From the NCBI GenBank assembly GCA_964017235.1, contig OZ024936.1, positions 92,788,537 to 92,852,536 of the forward strand: a DNA stretch of 64,000 nt, written 5' to 3'. Under the pieces are notes generated by a model that ran no database searches, was not told where the DNA came from, and was given only the letters and a program-made list of their open reading frames with translations. The position numbers were made by a program, and so were the translations under genes. This DNA is from Sabellastarte sp. h YS-2021 (lineage: Eukaryota; Annelida; Polychaeta; Sabellida; Sabellidae). The number at the start of each line of letters is the position of its first letter. The first letter of the stretch is position 1. Of this stretch, positions 12,564 through 23,895 are shown in pieces.

Positions 12564-14178
12564 TCTGCTACTTTTCGAGGCATTTTCTCAACATACTGCC
12601 CCACACACAAACGTACCACATGGGATGCCTTTATTTTGCCAGATGAAGTATGTTGTATACGCCATTAAATCTGCTAAGATATGCAACATGTGTTCTTTTG
12701 TTGTTTGACATTTCTCATCAATCATATTACGGACAAACCCCTCAACCATTAAGTGAGACTGAACTGCTCAGGGATGCAGATTCAATCAAATGTCACTCTT
12801 CTGTCGATTGTTACCTAGTACTGTATCATGTAGTCAGGCTGCTCTATTTTTTTTACTAAACAATCAACTTTACAACCTCTTTTGACTTATAGTCATGACT
12901 ACTTTTACCGGAATTGGCAGCACTCTCTTTCTGGAATTGGCGTAACCTTTTATCAACGTTCTGTTGGATATCAGAAGATTTCAAGACAGTTAATGTACAA
13001 TGGATCCATCAGATAGGAATCATACTCTGGTAAAACACTTTCTTGATCACATTGTTTAATTATAGTTTTGAAAAGCTATAATTCTAATTTGATTTTTATA
13101 AAGCTTAATATCCATCAAAAGACAGACTCAAAGGTTCATCTACTGGAAGAAAAACATAGAAAATCTGGGGCTGGGAATCAGGACGGCGGAGACAATTAGT
13201 TATCAACCACGTTTTAACATATATTGTTCATCTTAGGATGCTGTATTTACTAAATGGGTACCACTGGCATGAACTATTTTGATCTTTGGCATTATATTTA
13301 TCTGAGCAAGAAATTAGGCATTATATTGTTTTTATTATATTGTATTTATTTAGTGTTTCCTAACAGTATTCTTAAACATATAATAAAACTTACCTTTACA
13401 GATAGTACCTTATATCTCACAGTTTCTGGAAAAAATACTAATGTCACCACAGTTCTACTGTCAATATTTGTGTACAGAATATATATCCAAAAATATAGAA
13501 CCTAATTCAGAAGTATGTGCAGTAGGTTTTATAGTCAGTTTATTCACATGGTACGCCAAATGTTAATTTCCCATTGTACACAGATCGTATGTATACTTCT
13601 ATGCACCAGAGTATAACAACAACATGTGTTTTGTAGTTGAGGTATACTGCAAGTGTATGATAAGACGAGTGCAAGTGAAATGAATTCTTTCTTCAATGTG
13701 TGTTCTACAAATTTGTTCATTTGTTAATTTAAAGGGGACTGTTAGCTTTACTGTATTTATTAGTGTTTTTCTTATTTTTTAAAAATTATTCATCATTTCC
13801 TTAATTGGATAACAATGGAAAGCTTCTTCGAAACTATAATATAAAAGCCTTTTGACTACAGTGCAATATGATTTAATTTTGGACCCTAGTATGTTAAATC
13901 CATGAATTGAAAAAGTCAAGTGACCTTTTTTTCTCATTTTCCGTATTTATTGTTCAAGTAAGGTTTTTGCTACAAAAATTGCAAGAAATAAACTGAATAA
14001 TAAGCTTTGGTTTTTTTCAATATCTCAATATAAAGTGTAAATTCGTGTTAACAATAACAAAAAAAGCAATAAAATATTTCTAAGGATGAAACCATATTTT
14101 ATACATGGCATTTCATGAAATAGACTGCTCATTTTTGTATTGATTTCACTAAATAGGCAAGTGAATATTGAATAAATT
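12564..14178. other. Non-coding; contains LINE 3'-end fragment
   Basis: AT-rich, with no supported gene. At 13,099-13,140 the sequence CTTAATATCCATCAAAAGAC matches the 3' untranslated region of the L2-like LINE at 62.61-62.65 kb (CTTAATCTCTGTCAAAAGAC). Confidence 0.45.
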
Positions 14179-14400
14179 GTGTATTTCTTGAAAGTTATTC
14201 CACAGAAAGAAAAATTTCATGGATTAAAAGTGACCCTGAAAGGACAAGTTATTCCAAAGAAAGAACGATTTCATGGAACAATTTTCAATTGCCGAACTTG
14301 GTGGGAAAACGTGGGTCAAATCATCTCAGCTGATGACTACTCACCACAGACTCTGGCAAAAACAATGCACAAAAGAATAGTGTTTGGTGTGACATCATGA
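14179..14400 (+). CDS. Unrecognised open frame with internal 45-bp repeat
   Basis: A 73-codon frame. A TTATTCCA(C/A)AGAAAG.. unit occurs twice, 45 bp apart, giving VIPQKEKFHG and VIPKKERFHG. The rest (TWWENVGQIISADDYSPQTL) looks protein-like but matches no family I know. It may be an exon of a host gene or of an unknown transposon. Confidence 0.25.
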   Translation: MYFLKVIPQKEKFHGLKVTLKGQVIPKKERFHGTIFNCRTWWENVGQIISADDYSPQTLAKTMHKRIVFGVTS

Positions 14401-14563
14401 CATCGTAGGGGTTTTTCATGGGGCTTGCATATATATCTGTCACATTTTATGACTCTTGAAGATGACAGACAACTCCAGGAAATGTTCAACAAATACATTC
14501 AAGGCGACACAATCACAAAGATGGAAAATAATCTAGCAACTAAATGAGGCACAAACACAGTAC

Positions 14564-14815
14564 ATGCATGTTGACTTGGAAGATGACAGGTTCTGGGTCA
14601 AAACATGGCTTGCTGGAAGACTGGACTATAATCATTGTGACAGATTGATAGCAGAATGCTTGGATAATGATATTGTAGGTTACATAATTTTGATCAGGAT
14701 GGATCCAGCTATGTCTCATCAATTTCTGGTAAGACTGACTCCCCGGATGGAGAAAAGTAAATATTCTAGAGGAAGGCCATCAACAGCTGAGAGGGTGGTT
14801 GAAAATGCCTTTTGA
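14564..14815 (+). CDS. Unrecognised open frame
   Basis: An 83-codon frame of balanced composition (LEDDRFWVKTWLAGRLDYNH, later a basic KYSRGRPSTAERVV tail). It lies 160 bp after the previous frame on the same strand, so the two could be pieces of one decayed or spliced gene. No domain recognised. Confidence 0.25.
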   Translation: MHVDLEDDRFWVKTWLAGRLDYNHCDRLIAECLDNDIVGYIILIRMDPAMSHQFLVRLTPRMEKSKYSRGRPSTAERVVENAF

Positions 14816-15659
14816 ATAGTTGCCAGTAGATGTTGGTATCTTGTAACAACTGTGCTTCATGACCCAACGAAAATTTCTCTGCAGTTATAGCCTTATTTTC
14901 TTTCATTTTGTTTCACTTTCTCTCTTCGATTAGTATCTTGTTTTAATATGTGTTAATTTTAATGTTCACATCAATGATACAGCCTCGAGCAACAGTGTTA
15001 AAACTTTTAAATAGCTGGAAATCTTGCAAAATTATTTATCTTATAAAAGCATCAACCCACCTTCAGGGACATATTCCATATCTCATTACCATTTGTGATT
15101 ATGGCTTCGGAAGTATCGTAAGATAAAAATGGCTAGCCTAAGGAGTGAAATCAGTTGTCATTTATTTGTCAGATATCTGGGTAACATTCCCAATGTCCTC
15201 CATGAGCAATACATGAGGAATCCTAGGAACTTGTTGGAGAGACCAAAAGTAATCCATACTTCACTTAAATATATACATGACTGATTCCTGTTAAAGGGCT
15301 AAGGCTGTTAACATCCCCTTGAATGCATCTACCGCAGTGAGAAACCCTCAGAAAATAAGCCAAGACCGTGTAAGCGATTATATTGTATAATTCACTGGGA
15401 GAAGACAAACAAGCTAAGTATTGTAGAAATTTTGTTTGTTAAAATGGGCATGACTTGAAAAAAATGTGGCAGGTTTTAAGGTCAGCATTAAACAGTGAAG
15501 TTACAAAATGTTCTTCTGCCTTAGCAATCGAAATTTTTTCTTTCTGACTGCAATGTGTCATTTTTCTCTGACCAAATAATCATGAATTATGATTCTTTTG
15601 CCAGTTCTTTTTGTTTTGTTTTTGGTTTCAGAAAGATGTAGATCTACTGTAAAGAAAGA
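14816..15659. other. Non-coding, nothing recognised
   Basis: AT-rich spacer between the open frames and the 3' end of LINE A. No supported feature. Confidence 0.45.
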
Positions 15660-15934
15660 AATAATATCATCTTTATTTGTACTTCAGTGGTTCATTTACA
15701 ATTAAATGGTTCACATTTTACAATACGGGAAATGAATTTTAAATATATAAAGTTGATTGTGACATTTTAAAGAAAAGAAGAAAAAAAAACAAAAATAGAA
15801 CAGTAAGAGCAAAATATCTATACACAAAGATTCTTTTATATACAAAAGAATTCCAACATTATGTTACATTCTTCAACACTCAGGAAATCATTTTCCCTCA
15901 TAAATAACAATTCTCTGATGCTATGAATACACAA

Positions 15935-16207
15935 TTAATCATTAATGTCATAAGTTTCATGTTTTTCTTTCTCATAAGTGTGTAGCATACTGGTCACAGT
16001 GTTATATGAATTTTTATCAGATTTAGATGCAATCACATTATATTTACTCCAAATATAATTAGGACTTTTACAAACTGTTAACCTACTTCCAGACAGTACA
16101 AGCTGGCCACAGAGTTTAACAACTGGATTACTACTTTTTAATACAGATTCATAAAAATTTAAAAACCTTTTGTGTACTTGGGCATCTATGAGAATATCAT
16201 TAACCAA
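15935..16207 (-). pseudogene. LINE A ORF2, C-terminal region
   Basis: A 90-residue frame (VNDILIDAQVHKRFLNFYES, then KLCGQLVLSGSRLTVCKSPN) in the position of the LINE ORF2 C-terminus, downstream of the reverse transcriptase. The composition matches the tail of such ORF2 proteins. It is out of frame with the RT piece, so at least one break separates them. Confidence 0.5.
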
Positions 16208-16357
16208 TACGTGGAGGTACTTACTGTGGCTTTTGTAGGGTAAACCTAGTTACTGACGTATACATTTTCTCCAGGTTGTAAAGAATCTATTTATACAATT
16301 GCCCATTAGATTCCATAAAACACATCCATACAAAAAGTTTTAAGCTTATATTTAATC

Positions 16358-16975
16358 TCATAATCCACAATCTTTAAAAATACTCATCAGATAATTAAAG
16401 TTGCTAATGAGTTTGCTAATTGACTTTTCAATCAGTGTATCATTTGCATTAATACCTATATAATTTCCAAGGTGACTTCCACAGCTAACATTTTGCAGCA
16501 CTGTACAATTAAATCTAATTTTAGGGGGAACATTGTGATTATTAAATGTCAACAATTGAGTTTTTTCTGGGTTGAATTATCCATCAAATTCATTACCAAA
16601 TTTACTAGTTACTGACAACATCATATTCATACCCATTACGCTTGGTGCTAAAATTATAACATCATCAGCATATCCCATCATCCCTACAAAAAACCTCCAG
16701 TGTAGCACCCAACATGAAGTTTGTGTAATCTATCAAATAATTCATTTATATATACAATAAACAAAACAGGCAAGAGAATTCCTCCTTGCTTGACCCCATT
16801 AGTTACTTCAAAGGTGCCAGAAATTACATTTAAAATAATTTACTCTAAGTTTTTGGTGAGTATACATGAAGGCTATTAGCTGAGCACCAAGGGGACACAT
16901 CTGTCTTTTGAGTAGAAGATTGAACAGTTTTACATAATTGACCCTATCAAATGCCTTTGCTCTTACTGTTCAGGC
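16358..16975 (-). pseudogene. LINE A ORF2, reverse transcriptase (partial)
   Basis: Reading the minus strand across frames gives KAFDRVNY (motif A) at about 16.95 kb, an NGVKQGG box near 16.79 kb, the catalytic YADD at about 16.66 kb, then an FNPEKT piece and a CGSHLGNYIG box at 16.48 kb. These are in the correct order for a LINE RT. The fingers upstream of motif A are missing, since the endonuclease ends only about 15 bp before, and stops and frameshifts occur. Confidence 0.65.
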
Positions 16976-16987
16976 TATTTTGGTAAT

Positions 16988-17825
16988 TTAGTAAATTATT
17001 ATCAGATGCTTTATGCCAAATAAATTTGCTTGGGTAATCTTCGCTGTTGAGGTTTCAGTAGGTTTTTTAATGTACAGTGACATGCAGACAGGAGAGTGAT
17101 CAGACACATTGTCACCTTCATGCAGAGTATGGTACCTATTTATAGCATTAAATAAATTGTCACTCACTAAGAAGTGATCAGTTATAGACCAATTTTCATT
17201 AACCATACTCTCATATGTAAAGAGTATATCACTGTCTTTATATTGCAAACCATTTTTCAGGATTTCTTTCTCTAAAAACTGTTTCATAAGTTTAGTAACA
17301 ATTTTATTTGACTTTGACATGTCTAAATTAAGATCTCCCCAATAATGATAAAATTTGCTTGATTTTTAGTTAACAGAAATGATAATGAATTAAGGACCTC
17401 ACTATATTCCTGAACATAATTACAGTTACTACGTGGTGTAGGCAAATAAACAGAACTAAGAAATAATTTTATATTTCCATAGGCTGCAACTACAGCACAA
17501 ATTCTATTACAGTTACTTTGTAGTGGAGTGATTTTGATATTAAGGTCTTTTTTCCACAATAGGCACATCCGCCATAGGTTCGGCCCACCAATAGTTCATT
17601 GTCCTTCATTCCTGAAATGGAATATGTCTTCGTGCCTTTTAACTTATCTTCAAACATGTGACTTTGCTTGTTTAAAAGCCAATGCTCTTGAATGAATACA
17701 AAGTCATATATGTCACACAGTCTCTGAATAGTGTCGAAACACCCAGGTCCAGAAACATAACTATTGTAAGTTGCAAAGGTCAGATTTCTATTCATTTTGA
17801 CTATGTGGAGGTAAATCTTGATCAC
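16988..17825 (-). pseudogene. LINE A ORF2, APE-type endonuclease
   Basis: Three overlapping frames (17,490-17,825; 17,323-17,568; 16,988-17,320). The first begins LTFATYNS then has FIQEHWL, the metal-binding N and E motifs of apurinic-type LINE endonucleases. The second carries LFLSSVYLPTP and a FIIIGE piece (the usual Asp context, here Glu). The third holds WSITDHFLVSD and the terminal SDHSPV box. It would nick target DNA for target-primed reverse transcription. Two frameshifts break it. Confidence 0.65.
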
Positions 17826-17886
17826 TAATTAGTTTTTCTTTCCTTTTAGGACAGAAACGTATAACACATACTCCTTCAGGCCAGAC

Positions 17887-18765
17887 TTAGGGCTCAAAGG
17901 ATTTATCAAGTTGTGAGACTGTAATGGTCACATGGAATGACTTAAAGCATGATCCAGGCTTAGAAATACACTCAATGTTTCGAACCTGTAGTCCCATGTC
18001 TGTGATGTAGGATTCCATATCATCAACTGTTGTAGAATCATGTACCCTGTACACAAAAATATCCCTGCTAAGCTCTGGTGCTCCACGTATACTGTCTGCA
18101 TTTCCTGAACCTGAGATTACCTTGTACTTCTTCTTAGCTACTCTCTTTTGTTGGCGCAACACATGTGAAGGTAAGCTAAAACCATCATCATCTAGATGTT
18201 GAGGTAGTGAACTTTTATCCACTGCAGGTTTGACTATCAGTGGTGTCTTAGCTTGCTGCTTGAAAGTTGGCCCAGTTTCAACACTCCCCATATTAGTTAT
18301 GGACTTGGACATGGAAGCTAACACAGTCGGTTGTACTACACTTTTATCAGTCAGAAGAGAAGTTATAGAAAATTTTAAGTGTGAGGCATAAGAGTTAACT
18401 TCGCCAATCTCATCCTTTAAGGTCAAATTCTGAGTCACCATTTCATCCATATTAGATTGTATATTATTCATTTTCTCTTCTAATCTGTTTAATCTGTCAG
18501 CTAGTGTCATTGAATTCAGTTCCTCAGCGTGGGATCTTGGTATCATTCCTAAAGATAAAGCACAAATTGCAACAGTAGGAATGCTGTCTACCTTGTCTAG
18601 TTTACTCCAAGCTGAGAAAATATCCAACATGTTAGCTTCTGCACATGACCTGGATGGAGAGTCTTTCTTTTTCAGCTTTTCTCTAACAATATCCGGTCCA
18701 CAAAAAGACCAGAGACTGTCTTTGGCTCGAGGAATCTCTTCACATGAGAAGAAACCTAACAGCAT
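17887..18765 (-). CDS. LINE A ORF1 protein
   Basis: An intact 292-residue frame. It has a coiled-coil-like stretch with leucine heptads at about residues 85-125 (LADRLNRLEEKMNNIQ then MDEMVTQNLTLKDEI), a basic middle (QQKRVAKKKYKV) and a C-terminal domain (DIFVYRVHDSTTVDDMESYI ... KSFHVTI) resembling the RRM-like nucleic-acid-binding fold common in LINE ORF1 proteins. ORF2 follows after about 60 bp. Its expected role is to bind LINE RNA. The assignment rests on order and layout. Confidence 0.55.
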   Translation of the reverse strand: MLLGFFSCEEIPRAKDSLWSFCGPDIVREKLKKKDSPSRSCAEANMLDIFSAWSKLDKVDSIPTVAICALSLGMIPRSHAEELNSMTLADRLNRLEEKMNNIQSNMDEMVTQNLTLKDEIGEVNSYASHLKFSITSLLTDKSVVQPTVLASMSKSITNMGSVETGPTFKQQAKTPLIVKPAVDKSSLPQHLDDDGFSLPSHVLRQQKRVAKKKYKVISGSGNADSIRGAPELSRDIFVYRVHDSTTVDDMESYITDMGLQVRNIECISKPGSCFKSFHVTITVSQLDKSFEP

Positions 18766-19109
18766 TTTTCACTTTATCAAGTGTTCCACTTTGTAATGCA
18801 AAAACTACATATGAGAGCAAGGGGTCAATGACGACACACTGTGTGTCAACAGAGCCATACAGCAGCCCTGGAAGGTCCCCAGAACTAGGTCTTGTGTCTT
18901 TTTTATGTATTTTTTTATTTGCATTACTTGTCTATTGTAGGTCAGTGGCCTAGTTACATTAAGACAACCTAGTATGGTTTATAAATGTTTATTAGATTTT
19001 TCTATGTTATTTTTACTACTCTTTGTACATAATCAGACCATAACTTCACACTGCCACCTAGTGTGGCCAATATAGCACAACAATAAAGATTAACACTATA
19101 GTCACTTTA

Positions 19110-19560
19110 TGGTGACCTTATTTACATAAAAACATTTACCTTTAAACGGCACGTGAAAAACATGCCCTAAACATTACTAAATCACATGTCACTTAAGGTG
19201 ACGATAACTTGAAAAATAAAAACATTGTAATTATGGGTATGATATACTATTACTTAAATTGAAGTGTAGGAGTTTTTCAGATGAAAATTTAGGGAGTTAA
19301 GGTGAACTTAATCTGAAAAACATTGTATAATTAAGGTGAAAACTTAGGGTTCACTTAAGGTGACCCTAATATGATGGATTTTATAGATACTAGTTAGGGT
19401 TCACTCAAGGTGACCCTAATATAATGATTTTAGTGATGCTGTAACTAGAGTGAAAGAAACTATTACTGGTATTAATAATTTAGTGGTTAAGGCATAACTT
19501 AATATGGGATCTAACAAACTGAATTTGAGTTAAGGTGGCCTTAACAAAGTTTATGAATAT
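19110..19560. repeat. AAGGTGACC-rich repeat with 50-bp tandem duplication
   Basis: At least seven (T)AAGGTGA(C/A)C motifs occur. A unit beginning TTAGGGTTCACT at 19,344 repeats at 19,394 (50-bp period). The same motif family is at 4.37-4.69 kb. Confidence 0.5.
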
Positions 19561-19659
19561 GATAAACAGTAATTAACAAGAGAACACCAGTGGTATAGAA
19601 GTGAGAGTTATAGTAGTATTTAATTTAAGATTATCTTAAAGTTTAAACTGAGAAAAAAT

Positions 19660-19985
19660 TACTACATGTAGGTCAGAGATGAGATGAAGTACTAACATTG
19701 GAAAGAAAACCCCAAAGCCCAGGTAGACTAGGGTTGGAGTAGTTGTTGGAAGGCCAAGGCCACTTTGTCAGAAGGTTGGTGGTCTTGGGTGATATAGGAC
19801 CAGACACACTCCGACATCCAGGTGCCATGACTCTGAATGTCTTGAATGGAAACACTGGAATTAAAGGCCAGGGTGGCACCTGAACGTCAAAGTGAGTGAA
19901 AGGTGATGTTTGATTGACTAAGGTGGAGCTTCTTGAGAATTGAAGAAAATGTTTTCCTAAGTCTGGTATCTGTAATGGGAACCCA
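19660..19985 (-). pseudogene. DIRS C tyrosine recombinase, C-terminal half
   Basis: The minus strand reads ITDTRLRKTFSSILKKLHLS, then FHSL followed by a stop (TGA, 19,887-19,889) in the H-x-x-R box, then RSGATLAFNS and SHGTWMSE with a final W-S-Y that supplies the candidate nucleophilic tyrosine. It continues the frame cut at 22,406 by the LINE insertion. The catalytic box is therefore damaged both by the insertion upstream and by the stop inside it. Confidence 0.7.
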
Positions 19986-20294
19986 TTTTTTTTTTTTATT
20001 TACCCTTTTTGTACAGCAGTGCAAGAGTCCGGAAGGGCGAGAGTAGGAAACCCTTTATCGGACGCATAACAAGTGCTACATACGTACATACATAGTCACA
20101 GAAGGGAGACGTATAGTATATTAACAGTTTTATGAATCAACATTTGGAATTACAGTTTCTTTTCGAATTATGTTTGTAATACCTAATACCTTCTAACAGC
20201 AGGTTGTCTATATACATTACAAGTAAAACAAACTAAACCTAATAAAGTATGTAAATGTAACTTTTCAAAAAATAAAAGCAAACTATTAGGACAT

Positions 20295-21310
20295 TTACCT
20301 AATTGAATAACTGACTAAAATCTTCCAGGTTTGACAGAAAGCTATTTGTCTCATTTGAACTCTGGATAGGTAATACTGTTCAACATATTTTGTCTTCAGG
20401 AAAGTTTGATAGTTAAATATATTTAAACTTTCATTTTTTCTTGCGCAAATGAAGATGAAGTATTTACCAGTAATATAAATAACATTAGTGGCTTGTTGTG
20501 AATGTCTTGAACTTGAAATACCAAACATGATGGCAAGTGGATCTAAGAATATCTCAAAATTGACTGATCTACTGAGCCATGTTTTAATATTTTTCCAAAA
20601 TTCCTTTGTTTTTTCACAATTGATAAAGAGGTGTGCTAATGTCTCATCACAACTTCCACAGAATGAACAAGTTCCAGAAGTAGCTATACCAATTTTATGC
20701 ATATAAGCCCTAGTTCCTAAAATTCTGTTTATTATTCGGTACTGAAACCAAATTAAAGAATTATCTTTGATGGTGTGAAAGCAGACATTAAGGATATCCT
20801 TCCACATTTTATTGTTTATTGGAACACCACATTGATGTTCCCATTTCTTTAGGAGTTCTATAGACTTGTTTTCATTTATTGAGTGTAGAATTTTGTGAAA
20901 GTCCTGACTGCCCTTTTTTGACTTCGAAATGACTCTTATCTGACTTGGGATGAAAGGTTTTACTTGAAGCATGTTATCAATGGTAGTTTTATCTATATAT
21001 TTATTTATCCCAACTTTTAATCTGTGGTAGCTTAAAAAATTTGGTGATGTTTTGAAAAAATGTTTTATATTTTCGGATGACAGTAGTTTGCCTTCAATTG
21101 TCAATATGTTTACTGGAGCTATAACACCATTTTTAAAAAGTTTAGGTTCAAAGAAATGATCTTTTGAAATCTTAGGATTATACCAAAGTGGTGCATTCAG
21201 TCTATCAGTTTCTATAATAATTTCCAATACACTAGCCCATGCCAGAACAACATCTTTCCAAAATAAGTTTTTTATTTTATCTACTTGTTTATATGAGCAC
21301 TGGGGACCTA
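20295..21310 (-). pseudogene. LINE B ORF2 C-terminus with zinc-binding domain
   Basis: Continues ORF2 after a frameshift at about 21,310. It contains LFWKDVVLAWA in the extension beyond 21,227, then WFQYRIINRILGTRAYMHKI and a Cys/His cluster CSFCGSCDETLAHLFINC, the zinc-binding C-terminal domain of L1-like reverse transcriptases. LINE D at 63.5-64 kb carries the same domain. The final part is hydrophobic and basic. Confidence 0.7.
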
Positions 21311-22405
21311 GAAGTAATTATTTATTTCACCAATGTTAAGGTTTGCTAGATTTATCCAAGGTGAGTCTTGGCTCATGTAAAGTCTTCGTACCCAAGTTAC
21401 TTTTAGAGCCTTGATAAAACATTCAAGATCAATCATTTTGAGACCACCCTGATCATATGGTTTACACATTTGTATCCTACTTATCTTTTCAGGCTTTCCG
21501 TCCCATATAAAATGATACATAATGCGATTTAATTGAGCAAGGTAATTATAAGAAGGATTTGGGAGGGACAGAAAGAGATGATTAAACATTGGAATTATTA
21601 ATGTTTTTAATATTGTTATCTTTCCCAGCGGAGTCAGATAATGTTTTCTCCAAGATTTTAAAATATTTTCTGTTTTTATTATTAATGGTTTAAAGTTTAG
21701 GTCCATCATTTTACATAGATCCACTGAGAATTCTATACCCAAGAACCTGAACATGGTATTTCCCCAAGACAAATTTTTGTTGATTTCAAGTTTATCTTTT
21801 GAATGTCTCTTCTTACCTATCCAGACCAACTTAGTTTTGTCAGTGTTTACTTTTAAGCCTGATATGCTTCCAAATATTTCAATGGTATTTAATGCAGCCA
21901 ACAAGGAGTCTCTACACCCATTCAATATAAGTGTTGTGTCATCAGCAAACTGTGTTAATTTTATTTCTTTTCCATCAATTACAATTCCAATTATATCATC
22001 ATTGTGGGCCACCATCATTAGTAATATTTGTGCACATAAAATGAACATATAAGCAGCCAAGGGGTCTCCTTGTCTGCAGCCTCTTTCTACATTAAAGAAT
22101 TTTGACATTTTTCCACATTGTATGACGGATGCTTTTATTTCATAATTGAAAGTCGAGACCCATTTTAAAATGCTTGGTCCAAAATTAAAGTAGTTCAAGA
22201 CAGAGTATAGGAATTTCCAAGATATAGAGTCAAAAGCTTTTTCAAAATCAACAAGCACAAGGAGTCCACTAATGTCAAAATCTTCTGTATATTTCAGTAT
22301 ATCATATAACAATCGTGTATTTTCGCCAATTAAACGTCCACTTACAAAGCCTGTTTGACTCTTAGAAATCAACTTGTCAAGATGTATCTTTATTCTATTT
22401 GCAAT
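21308..22405 (-). pseudogene. LINE B ORF2 reverse transcriptase
   Basis: About 354 residues of an L1-type RT: SKSQTGFVSGR at the start, DFEKAFDSISW (motif A), GCRQGDPLAAYMF (motif B), FADDTTLIL (catalytic motif C), GLKVNTDKTK, and the later WRKHYLTPLGKI and MYHFIWDGKPEKI boxes. Catalytic Asp residues are present. It has lost everything N-terminal of the QTGF box, including the endonuclease. Confidence 0.8.
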
Positions 22406-23149
22406 CTATTTTTGATAACATTTTATTTGGAACAGAGGATTATTTGGTTGATTGGGGGTATTGTCCAGCAATTTTTTTAAGGCTGAGATGGGACATAAAG
22501 GTGAAGCCCCAAGGGCAGGAATTTTTATGACTCTAACTGAGTTGTTCATTTGCATGGTTTTTGACCATTTCAACAATATGTGGGCGCCAGGGTGTGCAAA
22601 AAATATATCAGCTCTAGCTAGGTGTTTGAGGATGTCATAAGAACCAATGGTGTGAGGTACTAAATGTGAAATTCTAAAAAATGCAAAGTAGTCCAGAAGG
22701 ATTGCAGATTTGAGCACATACCCCATATATAAATATTCACATTCTTGAACAATTTTTACCAGAAGTGGGGGATCAATGATGGATTTTAATTTGAGTGTGA
22801 GTGGGGCACACCGTGCAACTGCCTTGGTAAAATATTTAATTCTCTGGTCAAAGAAGGGAGTGGTATCAAGGGCAAGCATTGAAAAATTTGCTTTTATGGC
22901 AGCCAAGTAATTGGAAATTTGTGAATGTGACACTTTGTTGAACACCAGAAATTCTAAACAGTCCAAGATGTGGGGAGGGGATATAAGGTGTGTTTGTACA
23001 TTAAGGAAGGCTAAGAAGGCCAAAAATATTCTAAACATAGCTGCATACGACATTCTGGTGGACTCAGCAAAAGCCTGATGCATCCTACGAGCTGCTTTGT
23101 GGTATAATAGTGTAAAATGGAGATTGGAACCTGCAATCAGATAGACCAA
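22406..23149 (-). pseudogene. DIRS C tyrosine recombinase, N-terminal and central part
   Basis: 247 residues. The N-terminal SAM-like helices (TRMSYAAMFRIFLAFLAFL, ISNYLAAIKANFSML) are followed by the first catalytic arginine in FAFFRISHLVPH, the DIFFAHPGAHILLKWSKTMQ strand pair, and a PLCPISALKKLL box. This is the same order as in DIRS A and B. It is cut at NPLFQ by the LINE B insertion; the C-terminal catalytic part resumes at 19,985. Confidence 0.75.
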
Positions 23150-23895
23150 TCCAGTGTGAGTGCATCAGCTTTGGGAGTGATCCATATATGAGGAATTTTT
23201 GACATTAAACATGGATTTATGGACAAGGTGTCGGCTATCACATTCAATTTACCTTCAATATGTTCTGTAATTAAGTCTATATCCAGGTGAGCAGTAATCA
23301 TGTTGATGTTTCGAACCATAGCTGCCAAGGTCATATCCCTACTGTGACTTGAGTTCAGAACTGACACGACTGCCTGGTTATCACAATGAATAACAACTTT
23401 TCGACCTTGCCACTGAGGGGCCCATGTTCGAACTGCTACCAAAATATTAATCATTTCCAAATGTACGATGTTATAGTTTTGGTAACCAATTGGAAGTGCA
23501 ATAGCATATATTTCTTGGCCGCACATAGCCCCCAGGCCTTGAAGTGAAGCATCCAGCTCTGCATGTGTATGTATAGGTTTATGGTTGAAGTAGGCCACAC
23601 CATTGAACTTTGGTAAGAATTTAGTGAACCAATTTACATCTCTTCTGAATTCAGGGTCAACTACAATAGTATCTTGCTTATGAGCTGCTCTTAAAGTATC
23701 TAACATTCTGTTTAAGAAAGGTCTAGAAGCTCGAACGCATTTTGTTACATCAAGCAACTTTCCAAGCAATGATTGAAGTTCTTTTTTATTACAAGTGTTT
23801 TTATTTAGCCATTGTTGGCATTCTTGCTTAATGTCATTTAACTTATCATTGGGTACAGCAATTGTTGATTTTTCTGCGTCTAATTCGATGCCTTA
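23137..23895 (-). pseudogene. DIRS C RNase H region
   Basis: Begins, after a frameshift near 23,890, with a connection segment (ELQSLLGKLLDVTKCVRASR, FLNRMLD). The RNase H core shows ELDASLQGLG (first Asp), HLEMINILVAVR (Glu), HCDNQAVVSVLN (Asp) and NVIADTLS (last Asp), so the catalytic set is present. It overlaps the recombinase start by 13 bp. It would degrade the RNA strand during cDNA synthesis. Confidence 0.75.

Larger units (their letters stand above)
15660..18790 (-). mobile_element. LINE A (non-LTR retrotransposon, ORF1 plus broken ORF2)
   Basis: A two-ORF LINE: ORF1 at 17.9-18.8 kb, then endonuclease, reverse transcriptase and C-terminal part of ORF2 down to 15.9 kb. A minus-strand AATAAA at 15,672-15,677 near a GATGATATT stretch marks the probable 3' end. 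The 5' limit is not defined. The order and APE-type endonuclease place it among CR1/L2/Jockey-like LINEs; the exact clade is uncertain. Confidence 0.7.
19986..22405 (-). mobile_element. LINE B, 5'-truncated L1/Tx1-like insertion
   Basis: A poly-A tail (T run on the plus strand, 19,986-19,997) marks the 3' end. The 5' end is cut inside the reverse transcriptase at about 22,405, abutting DIRS C recombinase sequence. This is a typical truncated target-primed insertion. The target duplication is short or unclear because flanking A-rich sequence blurs it. Confidence 0.75.
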
